Below, in pieces: positions 1 to 8,225 of a stretch of DNA of 64,000 bases. The notes under the pieces were generated by a model. The model was not told the origin of the DNA, did no database searches, and saw nothing but the letters and a program-made list of their open reading frames with translations. The DNA lies in contig CAIVDU010000085.1 in assembly GCA_903904815.1 (NCBI GenBank), positions 1-64,000 on the forward strand, written 5' to 3'. Source of the DNA: an uncultured Armatimonadota bacterium (GTDB lineage Bacteria; Armatimonadota; Fimbriimonadia; Fimbriimonadales; Fimbriimonadaceae). Numbering within the stretch: the stretch's first letter is position 1; every line of letters starts with the position of its first letter. The translations under genes and the position numbers were made by a program.

Positions 1-319
1 GCACGTTCACCATTCCACAGACGATGTCCAGGGACTTGACTCGCGAAGTCAAAAATTGCAGATCGTCGGTTTTTAGGCCGTCGACGCCGCCAGCCGTCTG
101 TTGTCGTCCTCTTCGACCAGGATCGAAGAAAATGAACATCGTGTCGGCCCCGAGTTTCTTGAATTGACTATCCAGATAGAACTGGAATCCGTTCGAGACC
201 ATGACGATCATGGTCACGCTCATGACGCCAATGATCACGCCGAGCATGGTTAAAAATGCTCGCAACTTGTGCAAGCGGAGCATTCCTAACGCAATCAGGA
301 AAGACTGTAGGACATTCAT
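1..319 (-). CDS. MacB-like ABC transporter permease, N-terminal part (partial)
   Basis: Only the first 106 codons are in the window; the gene runs off the left edge. The start ATG (317-319) overlaps the stop TAA of the upstream adaptor gene as TAATG, so the two are translationally coupled. Residues about 17-45 form one strong hydrophobic segment (LRAFLTMLGVIIGV then MSVTMIVMV). It is followed by the start of an extracytoplasmic domain with a patch resembling the NGFQxYLDSQFKKLGAD of MacB-type permeases. The family exports substrates or lipoproteins together with an ATPase and a HlyD/MacA-type adaptor, and the adaptor is the adjacent gene. The substrate cannot be told. The family call is well supported by the first helix plus the neighbour. 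Confidence 0.8.
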   Translation of the reverse strand, partial: MNVLQSFLIALGMLRLHKLRAFLTMLGVIIGVMSVTMIVMVSNGFQFYLDSQFKKLGADTMFIFFDPGRRGRQQTAGGVDGLKTDDLQFLTSRVKSLDIVCGMVNV

Positions 320-1956
320 TAACCGTCATTCCCGAACTGCATAGCGCCCTTTCGAGCTGGACCCGCATAGGCAGGCTTTACCAGTACGTCGCCTTCCTTA
401 ACGCCCTGCGTGATTTCAATCTCAGATCCGGATGAAGGTCCGACTTTGACCAACACCTTCTTGGGGGCTTTGGGATTCCCGTTCGCCAACATCACGTAAG
501 ACTGGCCACCTTCGTGGACGATGAAGTCGACCGGGGCTTTAAGCACGTTCTCGTCGTGGATCACGTCCAGCGAGCACTTCGCCGACATTCCAGACCGAAG
601 TAGCGGGTCACCTGATGAGAGTTTGATCTCCACTTGGTACTTCACCACATTGTCGGTGGAGCTGGTGGCGGTCGAGGCGCCGGTGTCGGCTTGAATGTCC
701 TTGCTTGCTGGCGCAATCTTGGAAACAACGCCCTCGAACGAATGGTTCGGTATTGCGTCGACGTCAATCTTTGCCTTCATGCCGACTTTCATCCGGGCCA
801 CGTCGATTTCGTTGACGTCAAGTTTGACTCGCATCGTGCTGCGGTCCTCAATCTTTACGATCGTCGATCCGCTACTGAATTGACTCAAGCCGGTCGCTAA
901 TTCGCCGACCTGGAGGGCCTTCTTGGTTACAATGCCCGACATCGGCGCCCTAATATCGGTTTCACCAAGCTGCCGAGCCGCATCCTTCAGGGCCGAAGAA
1001 AGCTGGTCCACCGTCGCAATGTTTTGCTGGCGCTGTTTGATGGAGATGTCGATGTCAGCGACCGCCGCTTTTGCCTTTTCGTAGTCGTCCACCGCCTGCA
1101 GGTAGTCCTGTTTTTTCAGAACGTTCTGACTCTTATTGGTCAACGCGCGGTTCAGACCTGCTCTGGCTTGCAAAATCGCCTCGTCGGCCTTGGCAATCTC
1201 CGCCGACAGTTGTGCTTCGAGCCGCTCACTCGAGGTGCGCGCGCTGTCCAGACGAGTCCTTGCCACGTCGAGGGTCAACTGGGCCGACTCAACGACCTTT
1301 CCGGACACAAAACCCTTCTTTTCCAGTTCCGACTGTCGGGTGTAGTCCTTTTGAGCGTTGTCGTAGTTGGCTTCAGCCTCTTTCAGCGAGCTCTGGATAC
1401 TGGCCCTCTGGGTCGGGTGAATACTATTGTTTAGGCGCTTCCGTTCTTCGACGGCCGTGTTCAACGCCGTCTGAGACTCGGCAATCGTTTCTTCGGTGAG
1501 AGTCGGCTGAATGTCCGACTCAATCTTGAGCTGATCGCGCCGGACTTGGGCTTGGTGGAGATTCGCTAGGGCGGAAGCTCGCTTCTGAGCAATTTCAATG
1601 ACTCCGCGATCTACGGCTGTTTGCGCTCCCCGAAGTTGAGCCGCGTTTTGGTCGTATTGAAGTCGCGTCTCCTTAGGATCGATGATCGCAATCAGGTCCC
1701 CCTGCTTGACGATCTGTCCTTCTTCGACAAATATTTGAGCGAGTCGGCCGGTGACCCGTCCCTTGACGTCGACCGTTTTGATCGCGTCGATTGTTCCCGT
1801 CTCGACGACTTCGACATTGAGTAGTCCTCGGATAACCGAGTCGGTTTTGATCGCCGTATCAGTCGGTTTGGCCGCGCCCTTTGAGCGCATCAATAAGCCA
1901 CCGACCCCGCATACGAGGATCAAAGCCAAGGCGATGAAAGAGAGAACCTTCTTCAT
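319..1956 (-). CDS. HlyD/MacA-family periplasmic adaptor subunit
   Basis: A 545-residue membrane fusion protein. Residues 4-24 are an N-terminal membrane anchor (VLSFIALALILVCGVGGLL). Residues about 50-95 form the first half of a lipoyl-like domain (GRVTGRLAQIFVEEGQ), followed by a very long Ala/Gln/Glu/Lys-rich alpha-hairpin coiled coil to about residue 330. The second lipoyl half has DIRAPMSGIVTKKAL, and beta-barrel and membrane-proximal domains follow. The hairpin is longer than in typical MacA, suggesting a long reach across the periplasm toward an outer-membrane partner. It overlaps the MacB-like permease gene downstream, so the pair probably forms a tripartite export pump. No ATPase or TolC gene is visible here; they may lie left of the window or elsewhere. 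Confidence 0.9.
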   Translation of the reverse strand: MKKVLSFIALALILVCGVGGLLMRSKGAAKPTDTAIKTDSVIRGLLNVEVVETGTIDAIKTVDVKGRVTGRLAQIFVEEGQIVKQGDLIAIIDPKETRLQYDQNAAQLRGAQTAVDRGVIEIAQKRASALANLHQAQVRRDQLKIESDIQPTLTEETIAESQTALNTAVEERKRLNNSIHPTQRASIQSSLKEAEANYDNAQKDYTRQSELEKKGFVSGKVVESAQLTLDVARTRLDSARTSSERLEAQLSAEIAKADEAILQARAGLNRALTNKSQNVLKKQDYLQAVDDYEKAKAAVADIDISIKQRQQNIATVDQLSSALKDAARQLGETDIRAPMSGIVTKKALQVGELATGLSQFSSGSTIVKIEDRSTMRVKLDVNEIDVARMKVGMKAKIDVDAIPNHSFEGVVSKIAPASKDIQADTGASTATSSTDNVVKYQVEIKLSSGDPLLRSGMSAKCSLDVIHDENVLKAPVDFIVHEGGQSYVMLANGNPKAPKKVLVKVGPSSGSEIEITQGVKEGDVLVKPAYAGPARKGAMQFGNDG

Positions 1957-2025
1957 TAAGTTGCGGGCAGTATGCCCCTAAAGACCTTGGAGGAGAAAGG
2001 GGTTAAGCCAAACGGCCCACATGTT

Positions 2026-3081
2026 TTATTGCGGATATTTCTCGGCCCAAACCCCGTTCGGGTCGTCCGGAACAGAAGCGCCTTCTGGATAGACAAGGTA
2101 GGCGGTCCGTCGCGAGTGGTCCCAACCCCTTTCGAAGTCTGCGCGCTTGAACGTCTTCCTCACTTGGTCCTTGTGAGCTGGATCATTAAAGATGGGGTCT
2201 CCCGACTCGCTGAAGCCTACTAGAACCATGAGATGACCCGACTCAGTTGGTGAGAGTGGCTTGCCTTGGGTCACCGAATACGCGACGGAGCAGATCACGG
2301 GCATCCCCTTATCGATCCATCTCTCAAGGTCTTCCATTCCAGTCATTCGTGTGACATAGGCACGGAGCCCAGTGAATGACCCCGCGTAGGCGGTGTTAAA
2401 TGGCCAATTTCCAGCGCCATCGTAAACTGGGTCATAGACGTGCTGCTGCACCTCCGGGACATCGCGATTCAGCTCGGGACGGTTCAATACATTGGACCAG
2501 TGCCACAGAACCATGCTGAGCGAAGTCGGACTGCACCACTTATCCGCCCCTCCGGGATAGTTACCCTGCGCCCGCTCTGGAACTGCGATCACTTTTCCCC
2601 AGGCCGGGTTGGTCGTCTCCTGAGAGTAGGCAGTTGGTGTTGAAGCAAAGCTCAACGTGAGGAGCTTGAGCATGGGGACCGGACCGTCGGCGGGGGAATG
2701 CAGCGTGACTCTCATGTCGACGGAAGTGGCCGGCTGCGCCAACACCAGCGTGTCCGTATCGACCTTGGCCCTCTCGTCTCGCTGTCCCTTCACGCTATTC
2801 CGGGGGGCGGCTTTCCCGTCAAGCGACCACTGAGCCATCGTGTACCAGTTGGTATCAAAGCTATTTCCATGGGCTCGGAGCTCAACTGTGATCGATGCCG
2901 CGTCTGCCGACTGTACGTTCCACGAAGCAATCACTTCATCGAATGGAATCTTTGGGTCGACGCCGTTGAAGGTGCGAACAATCTCGCCTCCCCTCTCCGG
3001 AAACGCCATGTTCGGCGAGAATGAGATGAGCTTGGAACTCGATGTCTGGATTGCGGAAAGTGCCACCATGGAGAGAATCAC
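2026..3081 (-). CDS. Secreted peptidase C39-like protein
   Basis: 351 residues beginning at a GTG codon that has a TAAACT box 9 bases upstream. Residues 1-12 are hydrophobic and look like a short or atypical signal. The N-terminal half (about 20-150) is an uncharacterised beta-rich region. The C-terminal half carries a papain-like C39_2 domain: WCSPTSLSMVLWHW with nucleophile Cys183, then SGHLMVLVGF with the His at about 285 and IFNDPA with the Asp. It is therefore probably an active cysteine peptidase of the C39-like family acting outside the cytoplasm. It sits 69 bases upstream of the adaptor gene on the same strand. C39 domains often mature exported peptides, so a link with the exporter is possible but unproven. 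Confidence 0.8.
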   Translation of the reverse strand: MILSMVALSAIQTSSSKLISFSPNMAFPERGGEIVRTFNGVDPKIPFDEVIASWNVQSADAASITVELRAHGNSFDTNWYTMAQWSLDGKAAPRNSVKGQRDERAKVDTDTLVLAQPATSVDMRVTLHSPADGPVPMLKLLTLSFASTPTAYSQETTNPAWGKVIAVPERAQGNYPGGADKWCSPTSLSMVLWHWSNVLNRPELNRDVPEVQQHVYDPVYDGAGNWPFNTAYAGSFTGLRAYVTRMTGMEDLERWIDKGMPVICSVAYSVTQGKPLSPTESGHLMVLVGFSESGDPIFNDPAHKDQVRKTFKRADFERGWDHSRRTAYLVYPEGASVPDDPNGVWAEKYPQ

Positions 3082-3090
3082 GACGCGTTC

Positions 3091-3096
3091 AGTTTA
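3091..3096 (-). promoter_or_regulatory. -10 box (TAAACT), leaderless-type
   Basis: TAAACT on the minus strand ends 9 bases before the GTG start at 3081. It is one of fourteen such boxes in this window and supports the GTG as the real start. No convincing -35 box is visible. Confidence 0.45.
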
Positions 3097-3180
3097 CAGC
3101 GATACCCGTGCAATTCGAAAACGCGATCAGGTAGCATCAATTGTTCTGGGCCACACGGCTCTCAGGACCAACAAGAGCAC

Positions 3181-3789
3181 ATGGCGACCTACCGAGGAAG
3201 AAAGAGCGATATTAGCCGCACCGTCGGCTTCGACATTTGGGGTCAAGCTAAGAGCCCGGCCGCCAAGCGACAGTACCCTTGCGGACAGCACGGTCCTAAT
3301 CTAAAGGATCGACGCCAGTCTGAGTATGGTGAGCAGTTGCTCGCCAAACAGGTCATTCGTCGCTACTACAACATGCTCGAGAAGCAGTTCTCGAACACGT
3401 TTAAGAAAGCTCAGCGCATGCATGGCAATACGAGCCTCAACTTTCTCCGGCTGCTGGAGTTGAGACTTGCGACTGTCGTATGGCGATTGGGCTACGCGCG
3501 GACCATTTTCCAGGCACGTCAGGTGGTTAACCACTGTCACGTCCTCGTGAATGGAAACGTTGTCAACATCCCGAGTTTCCAGCTCAAAGTTGGCGATGTC
3601 GTAGAAGTACGAGATCGCGTTTCGAGCCGAAGCATTGCACGTGCTAATCATTTCGAAGGAGCCGCCGTCCCGGCTTACCTCGAGTCTGATGTGCAGAACT
3701 TCAAAGGCAAGGTTATCGCTCTCCCGGAACGAGAGGACTTCCCCAAGTTCTTCCAGGAGCAGCAGGTAGTCGAGTTTTACGCACGATAA
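3181..3789 (+). CDS. rpsD: 30S ribosomal protein S4
   Basis: 202 residues, the normal length for S4, a primary 16S rRNA-binding protein that nucleates assembly of the small subunit. The N-terminus (MATYRGRKSDISRTVGFD) aligns with canonical starts, which fixes the ATG. The middle contains RLLELRLATVVWRLGYARTI, followed by the S4 RNA-binding domain ARQVVNHCHVLVNGNVVNIP (about residues 113-135). There are no other ribosomal genes beside it, so rpsD is a stand-alone unit rather than part of the alpha operon. A strong intrinsic terminator follows 21 bases after the stop. The N-terminal zinc cysteines of some S4 proteins are absent. Confidence 0.97.
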   Translation: MATYRGRKSDISRTVGFDIWGQAKSPAAKRQYPCGQHGPNLKDRRQSEYGEQLLAKQVIRRYYNMLEKQFSNTFKKAQRMHGNTSLNFLRLLELRLATVVWRLGYARTIFQARQVVNHCHVLVNGNVVNIPSFQLKVGDVVEVRDRVSSRSIARANHFEGAAVPAYLESDVQNFKGKVIALPEREDFPKFFQEQQVVEFYAR

Positions 3790-3810
3790 CTTAAAGCAAG
3801 GGCTTTTGAG

Positions 3811-3850
3811 CAGGCTTCCAGACCTCGGTCTGGGAGCCTGTTTTGCGTTT
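3811..3850 (+). terminator. Rho-independent terminator after rpsD
   Basis: A 13-bp stem (3811-3823 with 3828-3840, one T-G wobble) closes a 4-base CTCG loop and is followed by TTTTGCGTTT. It lies 22 bases after the rpsD stop and would end that single-gene transcript. Confidence 0.9.
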
Positions 3851-3976
3851 GCCTGACCTCAATCCAATGCGAACGCTCCCGCGGATGAAGGACCTCCGCA
3901 TCACAGACGGAACCCCATATGGACAGTACGGTCTAAACCCTTGCCTCGGACCCACTCCGAGACAAGGCAGCACTTT

Positions 3977-4369
3977 ATGAACTTTCCAGTCAAAATCTTT
4001 GCTCTGGCATCGGCTATTGGAATCGCGGTAGGTTGCAGTGATCAGGGCAAGGAGGCCTTTCATGAGGCGGATCAGTCGAGTTCTCAGGCCGCTCAGAAGC
4101 TCGTCCATGCGGCTAAGACCGATGCTAAGGCTACGACAGAGAATCTGCAAAACCAGGCGATGGCCGAAAAGGTCAGGGCCGCTCTGAGTTCTGCAAGCGA
4201 TTTGGACACTTCAAACCTCCATATCCAAGACACTGGCAAGGTCATCACTCTCACCGGTACGGTTCCCAGCCAAGCGGAAAAAGACCGCGCCAGCACAATC
4301 GCCAAGGGCATCGTTGGGAAAGAATTCAGTATTGAAGACAAACTTGAGGTTGTCAAAGCCTCAAGCTAG
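3977..4369 (+). CDS. BON-domain lipoprotein
   Basis: 130 residues from the ATG. An in-frame TTG 36 bases earlier would place 12 polar residues before the signal, so the ATG is preferred. The N-terminus is a lipoprotein signal (MNFPVKIFALASAIGIAVGC) with the lipidated Cys at residue 20. A 40-residue Ala/Lys/Gln-rich helix follows. A BON domain then occupies about 65-130 (VRAALSSASDLDTSNLHIQD ... ITLTGTVPSQAEKDRA). BON domains bind phospholipid membranes and occur in osmotic-stress proteins such as OsmY. The protein is probably attached to the outer or inner membrane on the periplasmic side. The next gene begins 46 bases on with its own -10 box, so the lipoprotein is likely transcribed separately. 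Confidence 0.85.
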   Translation: MNFPVKIFALASAIGIAVGCSDQGKEAFHEADQSSSQAAQKLVHAAKTDAKATTENLQNQAMAEKVRAALSSASDLDTSNLHIQDTGKVITLTGTVPSQAEKDRASTIAKGIVGKEFSIEDKLEVVKASS

Positions 4370-4402
4370 CGTCGTCGCAAGTGCGCGCACCCGAGCCTCG
4401 GA

Positions 4403-4408
4403 TACACT
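4403..4408 (+). promoter_or_regulatory. -10 box (TACACT), leaderless-type
   Basis: TACACT followed by 7 bases and the ATG at 4416. The transcript would begin at or next to the start codon. This favours the ATG over the in-frame TTG at 4314, which lies inside the previous gene. Confidence 0.5.
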
Positions 4409-4415
4409 CATTGGG

Positions 4416-5894
4416 ATGCACGGGTGGGCTGCCTTAGCGATTGTGAGTTTGGTGAGTCGTGGAAATTCAAGGGTGATGCCTCTTCGAGGCGAGCGAATTC
4501 ATCCGTTGAATCAGAGCGCCGCTGCTGAGAGACTTCCTGCCGACGTCATCTATCGAAAATCAGTCAACTCCCTGGTGACGATCTCCATTAAAGACTCCAA
4601 AGGATATCGCTTTAAGGGAGTGGGCTTCTTTGCCTACGACGATTCACACATCGCCACGAGCTACCACGTTCTCGAGGGAGCGACCGAGATGCAGGTGGAG
4701 GGCGTTAACGGGACTACATGGAAGATAGCCCAAGTTAAGTTCAACAAAAAGACGGACCTGGCGATCCTGCGTCTCGATCATCCCACCGGCGTGAAGCCAC
4801 TTCCCTTTTCCAACTTCTCTGAAGTGCTCCCTGGCGACGCAGTGGTGGTGGTCTCCAATGCGGATGGGAGAACGGATACACACCCAAGCACCGGCTTGGT
4901 GAGCCGGGTAGTGAGACAAGACGGCCAGACCCTCCTTGCATTTTCCGCGCCGGTTCCATCAGGCTGTCTCGGCAGTCCGGTGATCGACTCGCATGGACGG
5001 GTCCTTGCCGTTGCAAGAACCCCCATCGTGTCCATTCAGGATGCCTACATCGGGGCCAATGTCCTCGGACTCAACTATTTGCCCATCACCGTTCCGCTCG
5101 ACGCCTTCCTTACGGGAACACGAACAAACGCTCCCAAAGCAGAAATAGGCGAGGTGGGCCTCACACCGAAATCGAAGCTACGCCAAGGGTTTGCTACTTG
5201 GATTGACTCGATCGGACTTGCGGAACTTGAATGGCGTACGGTCTATTTGAAACTAGCTTCCGGGCCACTACCGCGCGATACCAACGTTTTGGAAGAGCCA
5301 TCGAAGGTGTTCATCGGTGCGGTGAACGGCGGAATGGACAAGGTGATTCAACTTGGCTTATCGGAAGAGGGGTTTAAGCCGTCCAACATTGAAGACCTCG
5401 CCAAAAAGCTTGTGCGGTCTGCGGTCGAACTGACCATCTCTGAAAAAACCTGTATCGTGGATGGCCAACACGAGGACCTAGCACGGGCAGCGGGTTCGGT
5501 TCAGAAAGCCGACGCAGCTTTTCAGAAACTTAAGAAGGACCAGGCGAGTCTAGTGCAAGCCCTCAGTGACCTCAAGTGGTTTTCTTGGAAGGACGTAAAG
5601 TTCTTGTTCCATCCTGCCGTTTGGGCTGAACAGGTGATGGTCAATCAGTTCGACGCACTTCCCGACCCCGACCGGACGGACGGAGCCGCCATCGGAGCTA
5701 CGTTTCCAACATCGGATTTTCGGGAAGGCGATGTCATCGATGCGATCGCCGACGACATTAAAGATCCGTTTGTCGCAGTCCACGATTGGAAGGAAGTCGC
5801 CGATTTCGTCGAAAAGCATCCAACCCCAAAGAAGTTCTATGTCCGCGTTCGGCGTGGAGGCGCCCACTCTTCCTTCTTCAGCTTAAGTCACTGA
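4416..5894 (+). CDS. Trypsin-like (HtrA-fold) protein with the catalytic Ser replaced
   Basis: 492 residues from the ATG chosen because of the TACACT box and because the frame upstream overlaps another gene. A hydrophobic stretch near residues 4-14 (WAALAIVSLV) suggests export. Residues about 45-205 are a two-barrel serine-protease fold: GVGFFAYDDSHIATSYHVLEG with His84, then KKTDLAILRL with Asp114. The Ser loop reads PSGCLGSPVID, where Leu185 sits in the place of the nucleophile (GNSGGP in HtrA). This is therefore probably an inactive protease fold, unless Ser187 substitutes. The C-terminal 290 residues are helical with no recognised domain; the end (HPTPKKFYVRVRRGG) resembles a PDZ-like tail strand. 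A paralogue follows 28 bases later. Confidence 0.75.
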   Translation: MHGWAALAIVSLVSRGNSRVMPLRGERIHPLNQSAAAERLPADVIYRKSVNSLVTISIKDSKGYRFKGVGFFAYDDSHIATSYHVLEGATEMQVEGVNGTTWKIAQVKFNKKTDLAILRLDHPTGVKPLPFSNFSEVLPGDAVVVVSNADGRTDTHPSTGLVSRVVRQDGQTLLAFSAPVPSGCLGSPVIDSHGRVLAVARTPIVSIQDAYIGANVLGLNYLPITVPLDAFLTGTRTNAPKAEIGEVGLTPKSKLRQGFATWIDSIGLAELEWRTVYLKLASGPLPRDTNVLEEPSKVFIGAVNGGMDKVIQLGLSEEGFKPSNIEDLAKKLVRSAVELTISEKTCIVDGQHEDLARAAGSVQKADAAFQKLKKDQASLVQALSDLKWFSWKDVKFLFHPAVWAEQVMVNQFDALPDPDRTDGAAIGATFPTSDFREGDVIDAIADDIKDPFVAVHDWKEVADFVEKHPTPKKFYVRVRRGGAHSSFFSLSH

Positions 5895-5909
5895 GTTACG
5901 TCCGTATGC

Positions 5910-5915
5910 TAGACT
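5910..5915 (+). promoter_or_regulatory. -10 box (TAGACT) with TGn extension, leaderless-type
   Basis: TGCTAGACT (extended -10 form) ends 7 bases before the ATG at 5923. It sits between two tandem paralogues and suggests each has its own start of transcription. Confidence 0.5.
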
Positions 5916-5922
5916 CGCCTCG

Positions 5923-7383
5923 ATGAGGCTCGGGTCCGTTTTCAGCATCGTAGTTTTAGCACTGCTGCACCCAACCTTGGCCCATGGTCAAGAACACCGG
6001 ACTCGCAGCAAATCAGACCTTCTGACTCCTCAACAGATCTACCGGAAATCCATCAAGTCAGTCGTGCGCATCGAAGTGACAGACTCCAAGGGGCATGAAG
6101 CTGTCGGTTCCGGTTTCTTCGTCGAAGACGACACTCATGTACTGACCTCCTTTCGGCTTCTAAATAACGCAGTGTCCATTCGAGTGGTTGCATCACCAGC
6201 TGAAAGTTGGATCGTAGACCGCATTAGTTTTGGCTCGATTCAGGACCTGGCGATCCTCAAGTTAAGGGCGCCTTCGGGGCACAAACCGCTTCCCTGCGCG
6301 GATCTGACTGGTGTCCGCACTGGAGATCCGATCTCCATCATTTCAGTACCCGTGGAGCAAAAGGAAACCAGGTTAACCGTCGGGTTCGTTAATGCGATAC
6401 GTCGCGAAAGAGGGCAAGATCTTCTTCAGTTCACAAGTTCCATCCGTGTCAGTGCCTCGGGAACCCCAATATTCGATGCGAAGGGTCGTGCGATTGCAAT
6501 GATCTCTGGATCCAATCCCAACTTCGGAAGCGCAGTGTCCGGTTGGCAACGGCTCCAGAACTCCCTTTCTTGGTCCGAGTTCGCAGTCCGAGCCAAGTCA
6601 CTAGTCCCGGACCTACTCCCGCTCACTTCGGCTTCTCTGGCCGAGGCACAACGTCGACTTGTGTTAGATTTTGGATCGTGGCAGAACAGGCGGAGTGTCG
6701 CTTACTTACGATGGCGGGTTGAGCTCGGACGACAGTTTACGACCGGTTCGGTTTGCGAACCGGATCGTCTTGCTGCCCTTTATGCAACCTATCGCAGCAC
6801 GGTCACTGAGGGAATGGAACAAGTGCGCGACGATGCTGCCAAGGTTCCCGACTTAGACATTGCCGACCTTGATGAAAGGGTTCGGAATCTTGCTTCCATC
6901 AGCAAGACCCTCTATGACGACGAGGTGGTAGCGGATCGTGCCTTTCACAGCCATGGTTCGGAAATCGCCACCAAGCGCATGAACCAGACCGCCTCGCTTC
7001 TCGCTGAAGCCGAAGCGAGACTACTAGGGTGGCTCAGTCGCAAACCGTGGTATTCCCAGGATCTGTTTGAATCACGCCTGGAACCCCTTGCTTCCCTTTG
7101 GCTAAGGGGAACTTCCTGGTGCGATGCCTTTCCTGACCCCAACGTTTTCGAAGTCGCCAGAGTCACTTTGCCTATGGACGGATCTTATTTTCGAGAAGGA
7201 GACGAGATAGACGGCATCGGGACCGATTTGACCGGAGATATAAGTCCGATCAAAACGTGGGGAGATGTCGAGCAGTTTCTCCGCCGATTTCCCAACTTGA
7301 CCCGATTCTATCTTCGTGTTCGAAGAAACGGGCAGCTCGTGTACTTTTTTAGCCGTCCAGAATCGGTCACGAAGCGGACGTAG
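5923..7383 (+). CDS. Trypsin-like (HtrA-fold) protein with the catalytic His replaced
   Basis: 486 residues with a clear signal peptide (SVFSIVVLALLHPTLAHGQ, cleavage near residue 22). The protease fold spans about 38-200 and aligns without gaps to the upstream paralogue around the active site. THVLTSFRLLNN has Arg78 where the paralogue has His. IQDLAILKL keeps Asp108. RVSASGTPIFD keeps Ser179. So this copy lost His while its neighbour lost Ser. The C-terminal half is helical and ends in LTRFYLRVRRNGQLVYFF, matching the paralogue, so both are full-length duplicates rather than fragments. Its last 17 bases overlap trpA on the other strand. Likely a periplasmic binding or regulatory pseudoprotease; the partner is unknown. 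Confidence 0.75.
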   Translation: MRLGSVFSIVVLALLHPTLAHGQEHRTRSKSDLLTPQQIYRKSIKSVVRIEVTDSKGHEAVGSGFFVEDDTHVLTSFRLLNNAVSIRVVASPAESWIVDRISFGSIQDLAILKLRAPSGHKPLPCADLTGVRTGDPISIISVPVEQKETRLTVGFVNAIRRERGQDLLQFTSSIRVSASGTPIFDAKGRAIAMISGSNPNFGSAVSGWQRLQNSLSWSEFAVRAKSLVPDLLPLTSASLAEAQRRLVLDFGSWQNRRSVAYLRWRVELGRQFTTGSVCEPDRLAALYATYRSTVTEGMEQVRDDAAKVPDLDIADLDERVRNLASISKTLYDDEVVADRAFHSHGSEIATKRMNQTASLLAEAEARLLGWLSRKPWYSQDLFESRLEPLASLWLRGTSWCDAFPDPNVFEVARVTLPMDGSYFREGDEIDGIGTDLTGDISPIKTWGDVEQFLRRFPNLTRFYLRVRRNGQLVYFFSRPESVTKRT

Positions 7384-8161
7384 CCGACTTCAATGCCTTG
7401 ATCGCGTCAACGATCTTGCTTCGTCCTTCGCCGCCCTTCCATTCCTTATCGAGTAGGTTCACAAGGAAACTTCCAACCACGGCGCCATCCGCTACCTGAC
7501 AAACCATCGCCACGTGTTCGGGCTTTGAAATTCCAAACCCAACGCATACCGGCTTATCCGTCAGATCTTTCACCCGGTTCACGAGTCCTGACACGTCTGT
7601 AGGAACGATGTTCTCGGCCCCGGTGACACCGGTGCGCGAAACGATATAAACGAATCCAGTTGATCGCTTTGCAACCTCTTCGATTCGGGCAGAGGTGCTC
7701 GTGGGGGCAGCCAGGAAGATCGTCTCAATTCGGGCTTTCGCACTTGCTTCGCACCATTCTTCGGACTCATCAGGAACTAGATCGCTGATGATCGTTCCCG
7801 TGATGCCAGAGTCGTGGCTCTTTTGAGCAAACGCCTCTAGTCCATTCCGTAGAACCGGATTGTAGTAGCCCATGGTAACAATGGGAATCCCCGCCTTTGC
7901 TTTGGAGATCGCCTCGAGAATTTTCAACGGTGTTGCCCCGTTGTCGAGCGCGCGTTGAGAACTCGCCTGAATCGTGGGTCCCTCTCCAAAAGGATCGCTA
8001 AACGGTATTCCGACTTCTACCACGTCGGCTCCGCCTTCTTCCAACGCGGAAATGATGTCGGGAAGCTGATCCAGCGGCTGGTCCCCAGCGGTAAAGAACA
8101 GAACGAGAGCCTTTTCATTGCGCCCACGTAACTGGGCAAACTTATCCGCGAGAGAGATCAC
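7367..8161 (-). CDS. trpA: Tryptophan synthase alpha subunit
   Basis: 264 residues, the normal length; start GTG. TrpA cleaves indole-3-glycerol phosphate to indole and glyceraldehyde 3-phosphate, and the indole is channelled to TrpB. Family motifs are present: LFFTAGDQ, VEVGIPFSDPFGEGPTIQ, VTMGYYNPVLRNGL, and FVYIVSRTGVTGA with the phosphate-binding SRTGVTG. Catalytic Glu49 is kept, but the usual Asp60 is Glu60 here (GEGPTIQ instead of ADGPTIQ). No other trp gene is in the window. It lies 64 bases downstream of a secreted-protein gene and dnaE on the same strand, and overlaps the preceding plus-strand gene tail to tail by 17 bases. Confidence 0.95.
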   Translation of the reverse strand: MISLADKFAQLRGRNEKALVLFFTAGDQPLDQLPDIISALEEGGADVVEVGIPFSDPFGEGPTIQASSQRALDNGATPLKILEAISKAKAGIPIVTMGYYNPVLRNGLEAFAQKSHDSGITGTIISDLVPDESEEWCEASAKARIETIFLAAPTSTSARIEEVAKRSTGFVYIVSRTGVTGAENIVPTDVSGLVNRVKDLTDKPVCVGFGISKPEHVAMVCQVADGAVVGSFLVNLLDKEWKGGEGRSKIVDAIKALKSATSAS

Positions 8162-8225
8162 AGGCTATTTTGGCATGGTCTACGAGAAACCGATTCTCGT
8201 GAACCATGCCCACCTTCGTCCAGAG

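Noticed and set aside
1024-1499. Two plus-strand ORFs over 130 residues inside the adaptor gene
   Set aside because: They are opposite the coiled-coil coding region of a clear gene and lack motifs or start signals.
7367-7383. Sequence error because of the 17-base overlap of trpA and the protease paralogue
   Set aside because: Both reading frames keep family-typical ends, so it is a normal convergent overlap.
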